Numbered from the stretch's first letter, positions 35,266 to 44,686 are shown. The stretch: 64,000 nt of DNA from Aedoeadaptatus coli (GCF_900343085.1 NZ_OPYI01000002.1:1-64000); one strand, 5' to 3'. The notes: generated by a model from the sequence alone, not told the origin. Translations and numbers: made by a program.

Positions 35266-36225
35266 CTAAAAAATCAAGAAGTAACTTATGATGCAAAGGA
35301 TCAGTTCCGCCGCAGCAAACATGGCGACGATTTGAACTTCCCTCATCCCCTTCTGCTCAAAATGGTGATGAATGGGGCTCATAAGAAAAATTCGCTTTCC
35401 CCTCGTTTTAAAGGAGATGACCTGCAAAATAACAGACAGGGTTTCGATAAAGTAAATGCCGCCGCAAACAGGAAGGAGCAGGGGCAAATTCAGAAGAATA
35501 GCGATGGCCACCACGGCGCCGCCCAATGCCAAGGAGCCCGTGTCTCCCATAAAGACTTTCGCCGGGTATTTGTTGTAAAACAAAAATCCCAAGAGGCCGC
35601 CGGCCAGCGTTAGGCAAAACAGCGCAATGGAAGGGCGACCCATTTTTGCGCTTACCAGTGCGAAAAACAAAAGGAGAATCGTCGTCACCGTCGAGGACAG
35701 GCCGTCCAGGCCGTCGGTTAAGTTGACGGAGTTGACCGTACCCACGACGACGAAAATAATAAAGGGAATAAAGAACATGCCGAAATCTACCGGCCGCATG
35801 GTGCCCGGCAAGAGCACGGCGGTGGTGAGATTATCGGAACGCAAAATAAGAAAGTACAGGAGGACGGCGATGAAGATTTGAGCTAAAAGCTTTTGCAACG
35901 CCGTAAAGCCCAGGTTCCTTTTGTTCACCACTTTCAGGTAGTCGTCGACAAAGCCCACGAGGCCGAAGCCCAAGGTGGAAATGAAAAGGATGGCCACTTC
36001 GTAGGTCATGTTTTTCGTGAGAAGCGTCCCGAGTAGGGCCGCCGTGAGAAAAATCACGCCGCCGATGGTGGGCGTTCCCGCCTTGGACAGGTGGCTTTGG
36101 GGCCCGTCTTCGCGAATTTCTTGTCCTGCGTGCAATCTTTTTAACATGGGAATGAATATTTTCCCGCCGATCATGGCGAGGATCCATCCCACCGCCAGGC
36201 TGATCAGTCCTGTGCCTATACTCAT
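35266..36225 (-). CDS. mraY: Phospho-MurNAc-pentapeptide transferase
   Basis: Transfers phospho-MurNAc-pentapeptide to undecaprenyl phosphate to form lipid I. 319 residues, ten helices, with GFVDDYLKV (catalytic Asp pair), NLTDGLDGLSS and the MSPIHHHFE loop, all diagnostic. AAAGGAG precedes the ATG. Confidence 0.97.
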   Translation of the reverse strand: MSIGTGLISLAVGWILAMIGGKIFIPMLKRLHAGQEIREDGPQSHLSKAGTPTIGGVIFLTAALLGTLLTKNMTYEVAILFISTLGFGLVGFVDDYLKVVNKRNLGFTALQKLLAQIFIAVLLYFLILRSDNLTTAVLLPGTMRPVDFGMFFIPFIIFVVVGTVNSVNLTDGLDGLSSTVTTILLLFFALVSAKMGRPSIALFCLTLAGGLLGFLFYNKYPAKVFMGDTGSLALGGAVVAIAILLNLPLLLPVCGGIYFIETLSVILQVISFKTRGKRIFLMSPIHHHFEQKGMREVQIVAMFAAAELILCIISYFLIF

Positions 36226-36239
36226 GCTTGCCTACTCCT

Positions 36240-38534
36240 TTAATTACTACCGGCCTTGTTTCGGCCCTTGTTTGTCTTTTCTTTTGCCTCTGGTCTGTTA
36301 TTTGCATCGGCATTTTTATCGGATGCTTTGTCCCTGACGTCGGCTTCAAATCGAATGTGGATCTTTGCGCCTTTCGGCAAGATGTCGCCGGCCAGAGGCT
36401 CTTGGCTCACCACCGTGCCTTCCCCTTCCAAGACGTAATCCAGCTTGGAGGATTCAAGGATCTTTTCCACTTCCTGCTTCGTCTTTCCCCTGAAATTGGG
36501 AACGGTGCGCTCTCTTCCGTCGTTGGGGTCGATCTTTAAGTCGACGATGGTGTTTTCATCCACTTCCGTCCCCGCTTCCGGGGCTTGTTGAATGACCATG
36601 CCGAAGTCTCCGACATTTTCAGAGGCCATGTTGAATTTAAGCCCCGCATCGGTCAGCACCTTCCCTGCATCTTCCAAGAGCAGGTTCTTCACATCGGGAA
36701 CGATGACTTTCTTTACCTTTTTCGATTGGTCGCTTCCCGTCGGCGGAACGTCCCCTTCCTGAAGGGCCGCCGCCATAATTTCCGAAGCGATGGGCGCCGC
36801 CACGGTGCCGCCGAAGTAATCCCCTTCCGGTTCTTCGACGATGACGAGCACCGTGTACTTGGGATCTTCGATAGGGGCCACGGACACAAAGGAGCTGATG
36901 TATTTGTCCTTTTCGTAGCCGCCGGTGTCCGATACCTTCCCCGCGGTTCCCGTCTTTCCGCCGACGTGGTAGCGATTCACCGCGCCCATGGTGCCCGTGC
37001 CGTGATCCACCACGTGGGTCAGTAGGGTGCGCATGGTTTCGCTGGTGGATTCGCTGATGACCTGGCGACGGACGGTGCGTCCCTGTTTCACCAAGACATT
37101 GCCACTTACGTCTTGAATTTCATCGACCACATAGGGCTTTAAAAGGTAGCCGCCATTGGCCACAGCCGATATCGCCGTCACCATTTGAATGGGCGTCACG
37201 GCGATGCCGTGGCCGTAACTCATGGTGGCCAGGCGCGCTTCGTTGATTTCTTTTGTACTCGTCGGAACAATGCCTTTTTGTTCCGCAGGCAGGTCGATCC
37301 CCGTCTCTTCGCCGAAGCCGAAGGCTTGAATGTATTTTAGGAGGCCTTCTTTTTTTAACTCTCTTCCCATGTTGACGAAGGTCACATTGCAGGATTCGGA
37401 AAAAGCCTTGTCCATGGTAATGTCTCCGTGAGGATTGGGAAGGGATGTACAGGTAATGGTTACGCCGGGAATGTCGCGGACATAGCCGGTGCAGTAGTAG
37501 TGCTTTTTCGGATTGGTGGTGTCTTCTTCCAGCGCCGCCGCAGCCGTAATGGTTTTAAAGGTGGAACCGGGCTCGTAGGTGTCGCTTACGGAGAAATTCC
37601 GCCAATTGTCGAACAGAATCTTCGAGCGCTGCTCGTCTTTTAAATCCTTCCACACGGCCTTTTGCTCTTTCGTCGTCGGCCTGCTCGGATGGTTTAAATC
37701 GTAGTCGTCGGTGGAAGCCATGGCGCGAATGGCGCCGGTCTGCGTCTCCTGCACAATGGCCGTCATGCGGTGGGCGTGCTTTTTTTCCTGGTGGTTGTCC
37801 AGGACATCTTCCACTTTTCGCTGAAGAGATTCAGAAATCGTCAGCTTTAAATTGGCGCCGGCGTTAATGGGCACTTGGCTGTCCTTTTTCTTGCCGAAGG
37901 TCGGCGCGAGGCGCAGCTCGTCGTCGTAATACTTTTCGATGCCGTAGCGTCCGTCCCCTTCTTTTCCCGCAAAGCCGATGACCAAGGAAGCCAAATCGTT
38001 GTTGGGATAGGTGCGGGCCTCGAAATCTTCCACGGAAAGGCCGGGAATGTCCGAATCCTTCAGTTGCAGGGCCACGGAGCGTTCCACATCGCGTTTCAGC
38101 AAGACGTAGCCGCTTTTTCCCATGCGCTCGTCGAACTTCGCCTCGGTCATGCCCAGGGTCTTCAGGGCGAGGCGCCGAAGCTTCTCCCGCTCCTTCTGAC
38201 TGTCCTTCGCGCCGGCCAGGATATTCGTGTCGATGTAGATGTCGGATTTGCTGATGTTTCCCACCAGTTTTTTTCCGTCGGCATCAAAAATTAAGCCCCG
38301 CTCGGGACGCTTGACGCTTTTCGTCGTCAGTGCCAGGGCCTCGCGGGTCAGATTGTCGGCGTCGACGATTTGTAAGTAGCCTACGCGCACCCACAAAATA
38401 AAAAAGAGCAAGCAGAGAAAAACATATAGAAACGCCACTTTTCTGTCCATCTTTCGGAGATGGTTTAAAAGAAATCGACGATCTCTTTTTCTCTTCCTCA
38501 CTCTTTTCGTTTGTTTACTTTTCTGCTCCCCCAC
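36240..38534 (-). CDS. Class B PBP with two PASTA domains (FtsI/SpoVD type)
   Basis: 764 residues, GTG start behind GGGAGG. A basic cytoplasmic start, one helix (about 32-52), the PBP dimerisation domain, then a transpeptidase with all motifs intact: SxxK as STFK in YEPGSTFKT, SxN as SCN, and GGKTGTAG. Two C-terminal PASTA repeats (about 618-740) start VPDVKNL and VPNFRGK. It cross-links septal wall together with FtsW. The architecture matches SpoVD and Pbp2B/Pbp2x; cluster position favours the vegetative division enzyme. Confidence 0.93.
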   Translation of the reverse strand: MGEQKSKQTKRVRKRKRDRRFLLNHLRKMDRKVAFLYVFLCLLFFILWVRVGYLQIVDADNLTREALALTTKSVKRPERGLIFDADGKKLVGNISKSDIYIDTNILAGAKDSQKEREKLRRLALKTLGMTEAKFDERMGKSGYVLLKRDVERSVALQLKDSDIPGLSVEDFEARTYPNNDLASLVIGFAGKEGDGRYGIEKYYDDELRLAPTFGKKKDSQVPINAGANLKLTISESLQRKVEDVLDNHQEKKHAHRMTAIVQETQTGAIRAMASTDDYDLNHPSRPTTKEQKAVWKDLKDEQRSKILFDNWRNFSVSDTYEPGSTFKTITAAAALEEDTTNPKKHYYCTGYVRDIPGVTITCTSLPNPHGDITMDKAFSESCNVTFVNMGRELKKEGLLKYIQAFGFGEETGIDLPAEQKGIVPTSTKEINEARLATMSYGHGIAVTPIQMVTAISAVANGGYLLKPYVVDEIQDVSGNVLVKQGRTVRRQVISESTSETMRTLLTHVVDHGTGTMGAVNRYHVGGKTGTAGKVSDTGGYEKDKYISSFVSVAPIEDPKYTVLVIVEEPEGDYFGGTVAAPIASEIMAAALQEGDVPPTGSDQSKKVKKVIVPDVKNLLLEDAGKVLTDAGLKFNMASENVGDFGMVIQQAPEAGTEVDENTIVDLKIDPNDGRERTVPNFRGKTKQEVEKILESSKLDYVLEGEGTVVSQEPLAGDILPKGAKIHIRFEADVRDKASDKNADANNRPEAKEKTNKGRNKAGSN

Positions 38535-38550
38535 AAGAGCCTCCCACTGT

Positions 38551-38958
38551 TTATTTGAAAATATGCAAAACCGAGATCACCGGGTTCAGGTAGACGTTCT
38601 CGTTTACGTCGTTTTCCTCGTTGCGTACTTTCACGTCGATGTATTTTACCTGATCGTTGTCGGGATAGACCATCCCCAGCTGAAATTTCGCTTTTTTCAT
38701 GATCTCGTCTGAATTTTTTATTTCATCTAAGTCGGCATTCATGTCCCTGTACGTTTTGTCCATATCGACTAACGCCTTGTTTTGTGCCTCGATAGCCGCA
38801 TTTAACAGGGCGATCTGCGTATGAGCCCTGAGTTGCAGACAGGCGGTGATGCCCAGTATGCACAAAAGAATCCCGAAAAGGGCAGAACGGGACACCCACT
38901 TCCGCTTCGGGCCTTTCGCGGGCCTCATGCGGGGACGTTTGTTTTCGACTCGTTTCAT
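38551..38958 (-). CDS. ftsL: FtsL-like septum protein
   Basis: 135 residues with a basic N terminus, one membrane helix (about 27-45) and a coiled-coil-like segment (about 50-95), the FtsL/DivIC layout. Sequence alone is weakly conserved in this family; the call rests on topology and on the rsmH-ftsL-pbp position. GGGGGAG precedes the ATG. Confidence 0.8.
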   Translation of the reverse strand: MKRVENKRPRMRPAKGPKRKWVSRSALFGILLCILGITACLQLRAHTQIALLNAAIEAQNKALVDMDKTYRDMNADLDEIKNSDEIMKKAKFQLGMVYPDNDQVKYIDVKVRNEENDVNENVYLNPVISVLHIFK

Positions 38959-38971
38959 TATAACACTCCCC

Positions 38972-39904
38972 CTAAATTTTTTCAGCTATACGCAGCTTCG
39001 CCGAATGGGCCCGATGATTTCGTTTGAGTTCTTCATCCGATGCCGTGACGGGCTTTCTCGTTACGATTTCGATCTCGCGCTTCTTTCCGCAGGTGCAAAT
39101 GGGTTGCCTCGGCGGACAGATGCAATCTTTATATAGGTATTGAAAACTGTTTTTCACGATTCTGTCTTCCAGGGAATGGAAGGTGATGATTCCCAGCCGT
39201 CCGCCCGGTTTCAGGAGGCGGACCATCTCCGGAATCGACGATTCCAACACGTCCAGTTCCCGATTTACGGCGATGCGCAAGGCTTGAAACGTTTTCTTCG
39301 CCGGATGGCCGCCCTCTTGCCGCACTTTTTTCGGAATGGCTTTTTTTATGACCGTCACCAATTGGAAGGTGGTGGCGATGGGCGCTTCCTTGCGCTCTTT
39401 CACGATAAATTGCGCGATGCGATCGGCCCAGCGCTCTTCCCCGTAGCTCTTGATGATTTTCGCCAAATCCTTTTCGCTGTACGTATTCACGATGTCGTAG
39501 GCGCGCAAAGACATGGTCCTGTCCATGCGCATGTCCAGCGGGCCGTCGAAGCGATAGCTGAACCCTCGCTCCGCCGAGTCGAATTGATGGGAGCTGACGC
39601 CGATGTCCAGGAGAATCCCGTCCACTTCCTCGATATGTAGTGCTTTTAAAATCGCCGGCATGTCGACGAAATTGCCCTTCACCAATTGAAAGTTTTCGCC
39701 GATGCTTTCCAAATGCTTTCTCGCCGCAGCGAGGGCCGCATCGTCTTGATCGATGCCTACAAGCAGGCCGCTATCCAATCGCTTTAAAATTTCGCCGCTG
39801 TGCCCGGCGCCCCCTAAGGTGCCGTCCACGTAGATGCCGTCGGGTCGTATTTTTAATCCCTCGATGACCTCGTTCATTAGAACGGGCTCGTGTTTAAATT
39901 CCAT
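38972..39904 (-). CDS. rsmH: 16S rRNA (cytosine1402-N4)-methyltransferase
   Basis: 310 residues from ATG 39904, which has GGAGGG 3 bases ahead; the frame extends upstream into mraZ without meaning. Start HEPVLMNEVIEGL, SAM motif VDGTLGGAGHS, the LLDIGVSSHQFDSAERGFSYRFDGPLDMRMD signature and the FHSLEDRIVK end segment identify RsmH (MraW). Confidence 0.97.
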   Translation of the reverse strand: MEFKHEPVLMNEVIEGLKIRPDGIYVDGTLGGAGHSGEILKRLDSGLLVGIDQDDAALAAARKHLESIGENFQLVKGNFVDMPAILKALHIEEVDGILLDIGVSSHQFDSAERGFSYRFDGPLDMRMDRTMSLRAYDIVNTYSEKDLAKIIKSYGEERWADRIAQFIVKERKEAPIATTFQLVTVIKKAIPKKVRQEGGHPAKKTFQALRIAVNRELDVLESSIPEMVRLLKPGGRLGIITFHSLEDRIVKNSFQYLYKDCICPPRQPICTCGKKREIEIVTRKPVTASDEELKRNHRAHSAKLRIAEKI

Positions 39905-39912
39905 GGTCCCTC

Positions 39913-40344
39913 CTAAATTCCGAGATCGGACAGTTGTTGGGCGATGTTGTCGTAGGACAGGGATTCGTCTTCCGTGTAGTCGTTCCACAAGCTGTCGGAC
40001 CAAATTTCCATGCGGGTGCCTACGCCGATAATCACCGCGCTTCCGTCGAGCTTCGCGTAGTCCGTGAGATTTTGGGGAATGCGCACGCGGCCCTGTTTGT
40101 CCAACTCGCCGTCACATGCCCCGGAGAAAAAGTAGCGCACGAAGGCGCGGGCATCTTTATGGGTGAGGGGTAGGGTCTTCAACTTCTCTTCCATGCGGCG
40201 CCATTCGTCCATGGGGAATAAAAAGATGCACTGATCCAAGCCCTTGGTCATGACGTAGCCATCACGGATGCCGTCGCGAAATTTCGCCGGCAAGACCAAG
40301 CGCCCTTTTGTGTCGATGGTATGTTTTACTTCACCGAAGAACAT
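39913..40344 (-). CDS. mraZ: Transcriptional regulator MraZ
   Basis: 143 residues from ATG 40344, the exact family length. Two AbrB-like SpoVT domains show the DTKGRLVLPAKFR and DKQGRVRIPQNL motifs that contact DNA. MraZ binds direct repeats in its own promoter and regulates the wall/division cluster; matching repeats lie at 40349-40383. A longer frame to 40374 would run through those repeats and is rejected. Confidence 0.96.
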   Translation of the reverse strand: MFFGEVKHTIDTKGRLVLPAKFRDGIRDGYVMTKGLDQCIFLFPMDEWRRMEEKLKTLPLTHKDARAFVRYFFSGACDGELDKQGRVRIPQNLTDYAKLDGSAVIIGVGTRMEIWSDSLWNDYTEDESLSYDNIAQQLSDLGI

Positions 40345-40348
40345 AGCG

Positions 40349-40383
40349 CCCCCATTTAAACCCTTTTCCACCACTCTCTCCCA
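40349..40383 (-). promoter_or_regulatory. MraZ-binding repeats
   Basis: On the minus strand four G-rich 5-mers recur with 5-base spacers, a 10-base period: TGGGA (40383-40379), TGGTG (40373-40369), GGGTT (40363-40359) and GGGGG (40353-40349). This matches the TGGGN-N5 repeat bound by MraZ in other bacteria. They lie between the -10 and the start codon; the last unit overlaps the ribosome binding site. Confidence 0.65.
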
Positions 40384-40392
40384 CTTAATTAT

Positions 40393-40420
40393 ATTTTACA
40401 CCATTTAATTGGGTATTCAA
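40393..40420 (-). promoter_or_regulatory. Promoter of the mraZ cluster
   Basis: On the minus strand TTGAAT (40420-40415) and TAAAAT (40398-40393) are 16 bases apart, immediately upstream of the G-rich repeats. Confidence 0.6.
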
Positions 40421-40424
40421 GCGC

Positions 40425-40457
40425 AAAATAAAAAAACCACCCAAAAAAAGGTGGTTT
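40425..40457 (-). terminator. Terminator after lgt
   Basis: AAACCACC and GGTGGTTT pair around a T-rich loop on the minus strand, followed by TTTTTTATTTT. It isolates the lgt operon from mraZ. Confidence 0.88.
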
Positions 40458-40468
40458 CTCCGATGAAT

Positions 40469-41248
40469 TTATTTATTTGTCGCGGCCTTCTCTTCCTTCA
40501 AGGCATAATCGCCCGTTTTGATCCGCTTCGACTGCACAATTAACAAGAGGATGCCTAAGAAAATGCCGATGATGCTCACCACTTGCGCCGTACGGAGAGG
40601 GCCGATGTAGAGGCTGTCCGTGCGGAGGCCTTCGATAAAGAAGCGGCCGATGCCGTATAAAATCATATACGCGCCGGCCAGCTCGCCGGGGAAACGGCGT
40701 TTCTTCGAGAGAACGAAGTAGAGAAAGAGAAAAATCCCCACATCTAAAATAGATTCGTAAAGAAAGGTGGGATGGACCATTTGCCCGCCCACATTAATCG
40801 CCCAGGGAACGGTGGTGACGCCGCCGTGGGCTTCGCCGTTCATAAAGTTTCCCCAACGGCCGATGCCCTGGGCCAAGACGACGCCCGGGGCCATCATGTC
40901 CAACAGCTCGAAAAAGCTGATTCTTTTCGCGAGGCAGTAGATAAATATGGCCAGGGAGCCGCCGAGGAGGCCGCCGTGTATGGCCAAGCCGCCGTTTCGT
41001 ATGGCGAGCACCTCGGACAGGTGGGCGCTGTAATACTCCCATTCGAAAAAGACGTAATAGGCCCGGGCACCGATAATGCCCAAGGGCAAGGCGAAAATGC
41101 TCACGTCCACCGCCGCCTCTTTGGGCACGCGGGGATTTCGCTCGATGAGCTTTTCCGCAAAAAAGATGGCGAGCAGAGCGCCACAGGCGATAAAGATGCC
41201 GTACCAGCGCACCTCTAAACCGAAGAGGGTAAATGCTACGGGATTCAC
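40469..41248 (-). CDS. lgt: Prolipoprotein diacylglyceryl transferase
   Basis: Attaches diacylglycerol to the lipobox Cys of prolipoproteins. 259 residues, about seven helices; the family signatures IHGGLLGG and GRWGNFMNGEAHGG are intact, as is HPTFLYES. It starts with GTG behind TAGGAG and is last in yebC-DUF1461-deoC-lgt. Confidence 0.96.
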   Translation of the reverse strand: MNPVAFTLFGLEVRWYGIFIACGALLAIFFAEKLIERNPRVPKEAAVDVSIFALPLGIIGARAYYVFFEWEYYSAHLSEVLAIRNGGLAIHGGLLGGSLAIFIYCLAKRISFFELLDMMAPGVVLAQGIGRWGNFMNGEAHGGVTTVPWAINVGGQMVHPTFLYESILDVGIFLFLYFVLSKKRRFPGELAGAYMILYGIGRFFIEGLRTDSLYIGPLRTAQVVSIIGIFLGILLLIVQSKRIKTGDYALKEEKAATNK

Positions 41249-41249
41249 T

Positions 41250-41891
41250 TTATTCTCCTACGATGGCGATGGACTTCGACGCGCCGATGCGGCTCGCGCC
41301 GGCGGCGATCATGGCTTCGGCGGTTTCTCTGTCCCGAATGCCGCCGCTGGCCTTGACGCCCATGGAGTCGCCCACGGCTTCGCGCATAAGCTTTACATCT
41401 TCTGTCGTGGCGCCGGCCGCGGAAAAGCCCGTGGAGGTCTTCACGAAATCCATGCCCGCCTCTTTGGCCAAGGCGCAGGCCTTCTTCTTTTCTTCATCGG
41501 TGAGAAGGCAGGTTTCCAAAATAACTTTGACCACGGCATCTTTCGCCGCTTCCCTTACGGCCTTCATGTCCTCGAGAACCAAATCGTATTCGCCGCTCTT
41601 TAATGCGCCGATATTCAGCACCATATCCACTTCGTCGGCGCCGTTTTCCACGGCTTCCTTGGCTTCGAATGCCTTTACGGTTTTCGTGTTGGCGCCCAAG
41701 GGAAAGCCGATGACCGTGCACACCTTCACATCGGAATCCGCCAAACGTTCAGCCGCGAGAGATACCCAGCAGGGTTCCAGGCAGACGGAGGCGAAGTCGT
41801 AGGCCTTGGCTTCGTCGATGACTTTAATGACTTCGTCTTTCGTCGCATCGGGATTTAAGATGGTGTGGTCGATGGTTTTATTTAATCTCAT
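41250..41891 (-). CDS. deoC: Deoxyribose-phosphate aldolase
   Basis: Cleaves deoxyribose 5-phosphate to acetaldehyde and glyceraldehyde 3-phosphate. 213 residues, TIM barrel, with Schiff-base Lys in FVKTSTGF and the second Lys in [10 protein letters not shown]. It overlaps the DUF1461 gene by 14 bases and lies 1 base before lgt; other deo genes are absent. Confidence 0.95.
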   Translation of the reverse strand: MRLNKTIDHTILNPDATKDEVIKVIDEAKAYDFASVCLEPCWVSLAAERLADSDVKVCTVIGFPLGANTKTVKAFEAKEAVENGADEVDMVLNIGALKSGEYDLVLEDMKAVREAAKDAVVKVILETCLLTDEEKKKACALAKEAGMDFVKTSTGFSAAGATTEDVKLMREAVGDSMGVKASGGIRDRETAEAMIAAGASRIGASKSIAIVGE

Positions 41892-42519
41892 GTTTACTTC
41901 CTTTCAAAAAGGCAAAGGAGGCCACGATCAGAAGCCCCACTGCCATCACGAGGCCGATTTGTTTGACCATGCCGAAGAAAAAAGGCTCGGGGAGCATTTT
42001 GATCATCAGATCCGTGGCCGGATCCATTAGCCAGAGCTTGTTGGAGAAAAAGAGGGTGTGGAAGGTGTACCAGGCCTCGGTGAAGTTCATGGCGATGCCG
42101 CCACCTAAAATAAGAAATGTGGCGATCAACACGAGGGCGGCCCGCCCGATGCTTCTCAATCCTTCTTTCACGCCGAATTTTTTCGCCAAGGCAAAAAAGC
42201 CGGTGGTGGCGACAATTGCCGCTGCGACACAGAGTCTGCGCATGAGGTGAAACAGGGCGTAGACATCCGCCATGTGATCCACTTCATTCTCGTTGAAATG
42301 CGGGGTCAACACTCGGGGATCGCCCTGCTTTAAATAATCGCGCAGCGCCGCGGAGATTCTGTCCAATTCCTTCAAGGACTTTCCCGTCTCCGCCGGAATT
42401 TTATTTTCAATCATTTGGCGGTGGTAATAGGCCTTATTTCCACTGACCGAGTCCGTGGCCGTGCCGAACAACAGAAAAGTGAAGCTCACAGCCACGAGCG
42501 TAGCTAAAATCCACCTCAT
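41878..42519 (-). CDS. DUF1461/TIGR01906 family membrane protein
   Basis: 213 residues from the ATG at 42519 in an ATGA overlap with yebC; a TTG start at 42546 would add nine Arg-rich residues. Four to five membrane helices: one at the N terminus (1-20), then an extracytoplasmic segment containing YYHRQM and LKELDRI, then three or more helices with a [11 protein letters not shown] loop. The family is widespread in Firmicutes with no established function. Confidence 0.8.
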   Translation of the reverse strand: MRWILATLVAVSFTFLLFGTATDSVSGNKAYYHRQMIENKIPAETGKSLKELDRISAALRDYLKQGDPRVLTPHFNENEVDHMADVYALFHLMRRLCVAAAIVATTGFFALAKKFGVKEGLRSIGRAALVLIATFLILGGGIAMNFTEAWYTFHTLFFSNKLWLMDPATDLMIKMLPEPFFFGMVKQIGLVMAVGLLIVASFAFLKGSKHEIK

Positions 42520-43259
42520 TCGTCGTCTTCGTCGTCGTTTTCCCAATTGTGAATGACTTCCTGTACATCGTCATTTTCTTCCAATTGGTCAATGAGTTTC
42601 GCCATTTTCTTGCGGTCTTCCGGATCCTCTAAAACCGTGGTGGTTTGAGGCAGGTAGGTGATTTCGGAGATGACGAATTCGTAGCCCGCCTCTTCCAAAT
42701 TCTTCCGCACGGTTTGGTAATCTTCCGGCGAGGTAATAATTTCGATGCCCCCGTCTTCCGTGCGAATGTCTTCGGCGCCAGCTTCGATGGCATCCATTTC
42801 CACAACTTCCGGATCCATGCCGTCTTTAATTTCGATCCCCAATTGGCCCTTGCGGTCGAAGAGGAAGGAGACGGATCCGTCGGTTCCCAAATTGCCGCCG
42901 TGTTTATCGAAAGCGTGGCGCACATCCGGCGCCGTGCGGTTGCGATTGTCCGTCAAGCATTGCACCATGACGGCAATGCCCGAGGGACCGTAGCCTTCGT
43001 AGGTAATGGATTCGTAGTTGCCGTCGTCGCCTTCGCCGGCGGCTTTTTTAATGGCCCGTTCGATGTTGTCGTTGGGCATGTTTTCAGCCTTGGCGCTGTC
43101 GATGGCCGCCTTCAAGGCGGGATTGTAATCGGGATCGTCGCCCCCTTCTTTTACGGCCACGGCGATTTTTCTCGCCATTTTCGTAAAGATCTTGCCGCGC
43201 TTGGCGTCGGCCTTTCCTTTTTTATTTTTAATGTTGTGCCATTTCGAATGTCCTGACAT
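42516..43259 (-). CDS. yebC: YebC/PmpR family protein
   Basis: 247 residues with the hallmark start GHSKWHNIKNKKGKADAKRG and the VQCLTDNRNRTAPDVRHAF segment. Family members act as DNA-binding regulators (PmpR) or in relieving ribosome stalling at proline tracts (YebC2-type); I cannot decide which. The extreme C terminus is acidic (NDDEDDE). AAAGGAGG precedes the ATG. Confidence 0.95.
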   Translation of the reverse strand: MSGHSKWHNIKNKKGKADAKRGKIFTKMARKIAVAVKEGGDDPDYNPALKAAIDSAKAENMPNDNIERAIKKAAGEGDDGNYESITYEGYGPSGIAVMVQCLTDNRNRTAPDVRHAFDKHGGNLGTDGSVSFLFDRKGQLGIEIKDGMDPEVVEMDAIEAGAEDIRTEDGGIEIITSPEDYQTVRKNLEEAGYEFVISEITYLPQTTTVLEDPEDRKKMAKLIDQLEENDDVQEVIHNWENDDEDDE

Positions 43260-43286
43260 AGTTACCTCCTTTGTTTATAACGGTTA

Positions 43287-43316
43287 ATTATAACACGCGC
43301 GCCCCTTATCTTTCAA
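43287..43316 (-). promoter_or_regulatory. Promoter of yebC-DUF1461-deoC-lgt
   Basis: On the minus strand TTGAAA (43316-43311) and TATAAT (43292-43287) are 18 bases apart; the -35 lies within the last codons of nadE. Confidence 0.7.
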
Positions 43317-44010
43317 ATTTCGGCGGCAATGCACGTTTGTGGGCACTGGTTTTATGGCGCCGGGCAATGGCCTGTTTGTGCTCGCCCTCGTTGTGTCCCC
43401 GCACGGCGGCGTCCAGCTCTCCATAGGTAAAGCCCATGTCGTCTTCGTCGGTTTGGCCGGCATAGAGGCCCGCCGTGGGTTTTTTCTCGATGACTTCCTT
43501 GGGTAGGCCCAATGCCTTGGCCAGTTCCACCACTTCCGATTTTACGAAATCCACAATGGGCATGAGGTCGCAAGCGGAGTCGCCGTATTTTGTAAAGTAG
43601 CCGATGTAGTATTCGCTGGCATTGGAGCAGCCGCAGACCAAATAGTTTCTGTCTTGGGCGTAATAATACAGGGTCGTCGTGCGCAGGCGCGGCTTCACAT
43701 TGGCTCTCGCCATGGCCACATCGCTTTCAAAGGATGCGTCTACGAGGGCGTGAAAGGTCTTCGTCAGATCCACTTTTTCCACATTGAGATCCAGGCTTTC
43801 CGCCACGAGACGGGCGTCTTTTTCGTCTTGGGGATTGGAGTCGATGGGCATAATAATGCCCAAGGCATTGTCGCCGAAGGCGCGCTTGGCGATCCCGGCC
43901 ACCACGGCGGAGTCGATGCCCCCGCTTAATCCGAAGACCACGCCGTCGGCATGGGCGGCCGCTACGGTTTCTCTCATCCATTGAACCACTGCATCAATCT
44001 CTTGCTTCAT
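43306..44010 (-). CDS. nadE: NAD+ synthetase (ammonia-type)
   Basis: Final step of NAD synthesis. 234 residues from ATG 44010 (GGAGG upstream), a stand-alone synthetase domain without a glutaminase part, so it uses ammonia. The P-loop is FGLSGGIDSAVVAG, and KPTAGLYAGQTDEDDMG is the family loop. It overlaps yigZ by 17 bases. Confidence 0.94.
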   Translation of the reverse strand: MKQEIDAVVQWMRETVAAAHADGVVFGLSGGIDSAVVAGIAKRAFGDNALGIIMPIDSNPQDEKDARLVAESLDLNVEKVDLTKTFHALVDASFESDVAMARANVKPRLRTTTLYYYAQDRNYLVCGCSNASEYYIGYFTKYGDSACDLMPIVDFVKSEVVELAKALGLPKEVIEKKPTAGLYAGQTDEDDMGFTYGELDAAVRGHNEGEHKQAIARRHKTSAHKRALPPKFER

Positions 44011-44686
44011 TCTTTCCTCCATAAAGTATTTGGTCGTAGGCCACATCGTCTACGAGCATCTTTTTTTCGTAGACCGGCCGCTCAGTTTCTTTTTCTTCTA
44101 TTATAACAACTTCGCCTGAGGTGGCGTCTTGTAAATAAGCTTCAAAGGCTTCTTTTCCCGATTTATACACCGTCGTCGTCACTTGCACCTGATCGCTGAA
44201 GGCGCAATCCAAGACGGGATAGCCACGCTCCCGCATGTAATTTTCGATGGCGCCGTGGGCCGTGTAGGCGTAGGAGAAGGTAATGTCCACGGCTTCGTGC
44301 ATTTCCACGATCTTCGCATCGACTAAAGCCTCCGATGCCGCCGAGGAATAGGCGCGGATCAGGCCGCCGGCTCCGAGCAGGGTCCCGCCGAAGTAGCGGG
44401 TCACGACGCAGACCACATTTCTCAGTTCGTTGCGCTTCAATACTTCCAGTATGGGTGGCCCTGCCGTCTTCTGGGGCTCGCCGTCGTCGTCGTATTTTTG
44501 AATCAGCCCCTCTTCGCCGATAATATAGGCGGTGCAATTGTGGGTGGCGTCTTTTTCCGCCTCGCGAATGGCACGGATAAATGCCTCCGCCGCCTCTTTC
44601 GTCGCGGCATAGGCCACGCGACCGATGAATTCGGATTTCTTTTCGATTAACCGGCTTTCGCCCTCTCGATAGACGGTTTTATACAT
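43994..44686 (-). CDS. yigZ: YigZ/IMPACT family protein
   Basis: 230 residues. The N-terminal UPF0029 domain holds KKSEFIGRV and the signature RYFGGTLLGAGGLIRAYSSAA (about 98-118); the C-terminal half is a ferredoxin-like domain. The family resembles eukaryotic IMPACT, a translation-control factor; bacterial function is unproven. AAGGAGG precedes the ATG; it overlaps hflX by 8 bases. Confidence 0.92.
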   Translation of the reverse strand: MYKTVYREGESRLIEKKSEFIGRVAYAATKEAAEAFIRAIREAEKDATHNCTAYIIGEEGLIQKYDDDGEPQKTAGPPILEVLKRNELRNVVCVVTRYFGGTLLGAGGLIRAYSSAASEALVDAKIVEMHEAVDITFSYAYTAHGAIENYMRERGYPVLDCAFSDQVQVTTTVYKSGKEAFEAYLQDATSGEVVIIEEKETERPVYEKKMLVDDVAYDQILYGGKNEARD

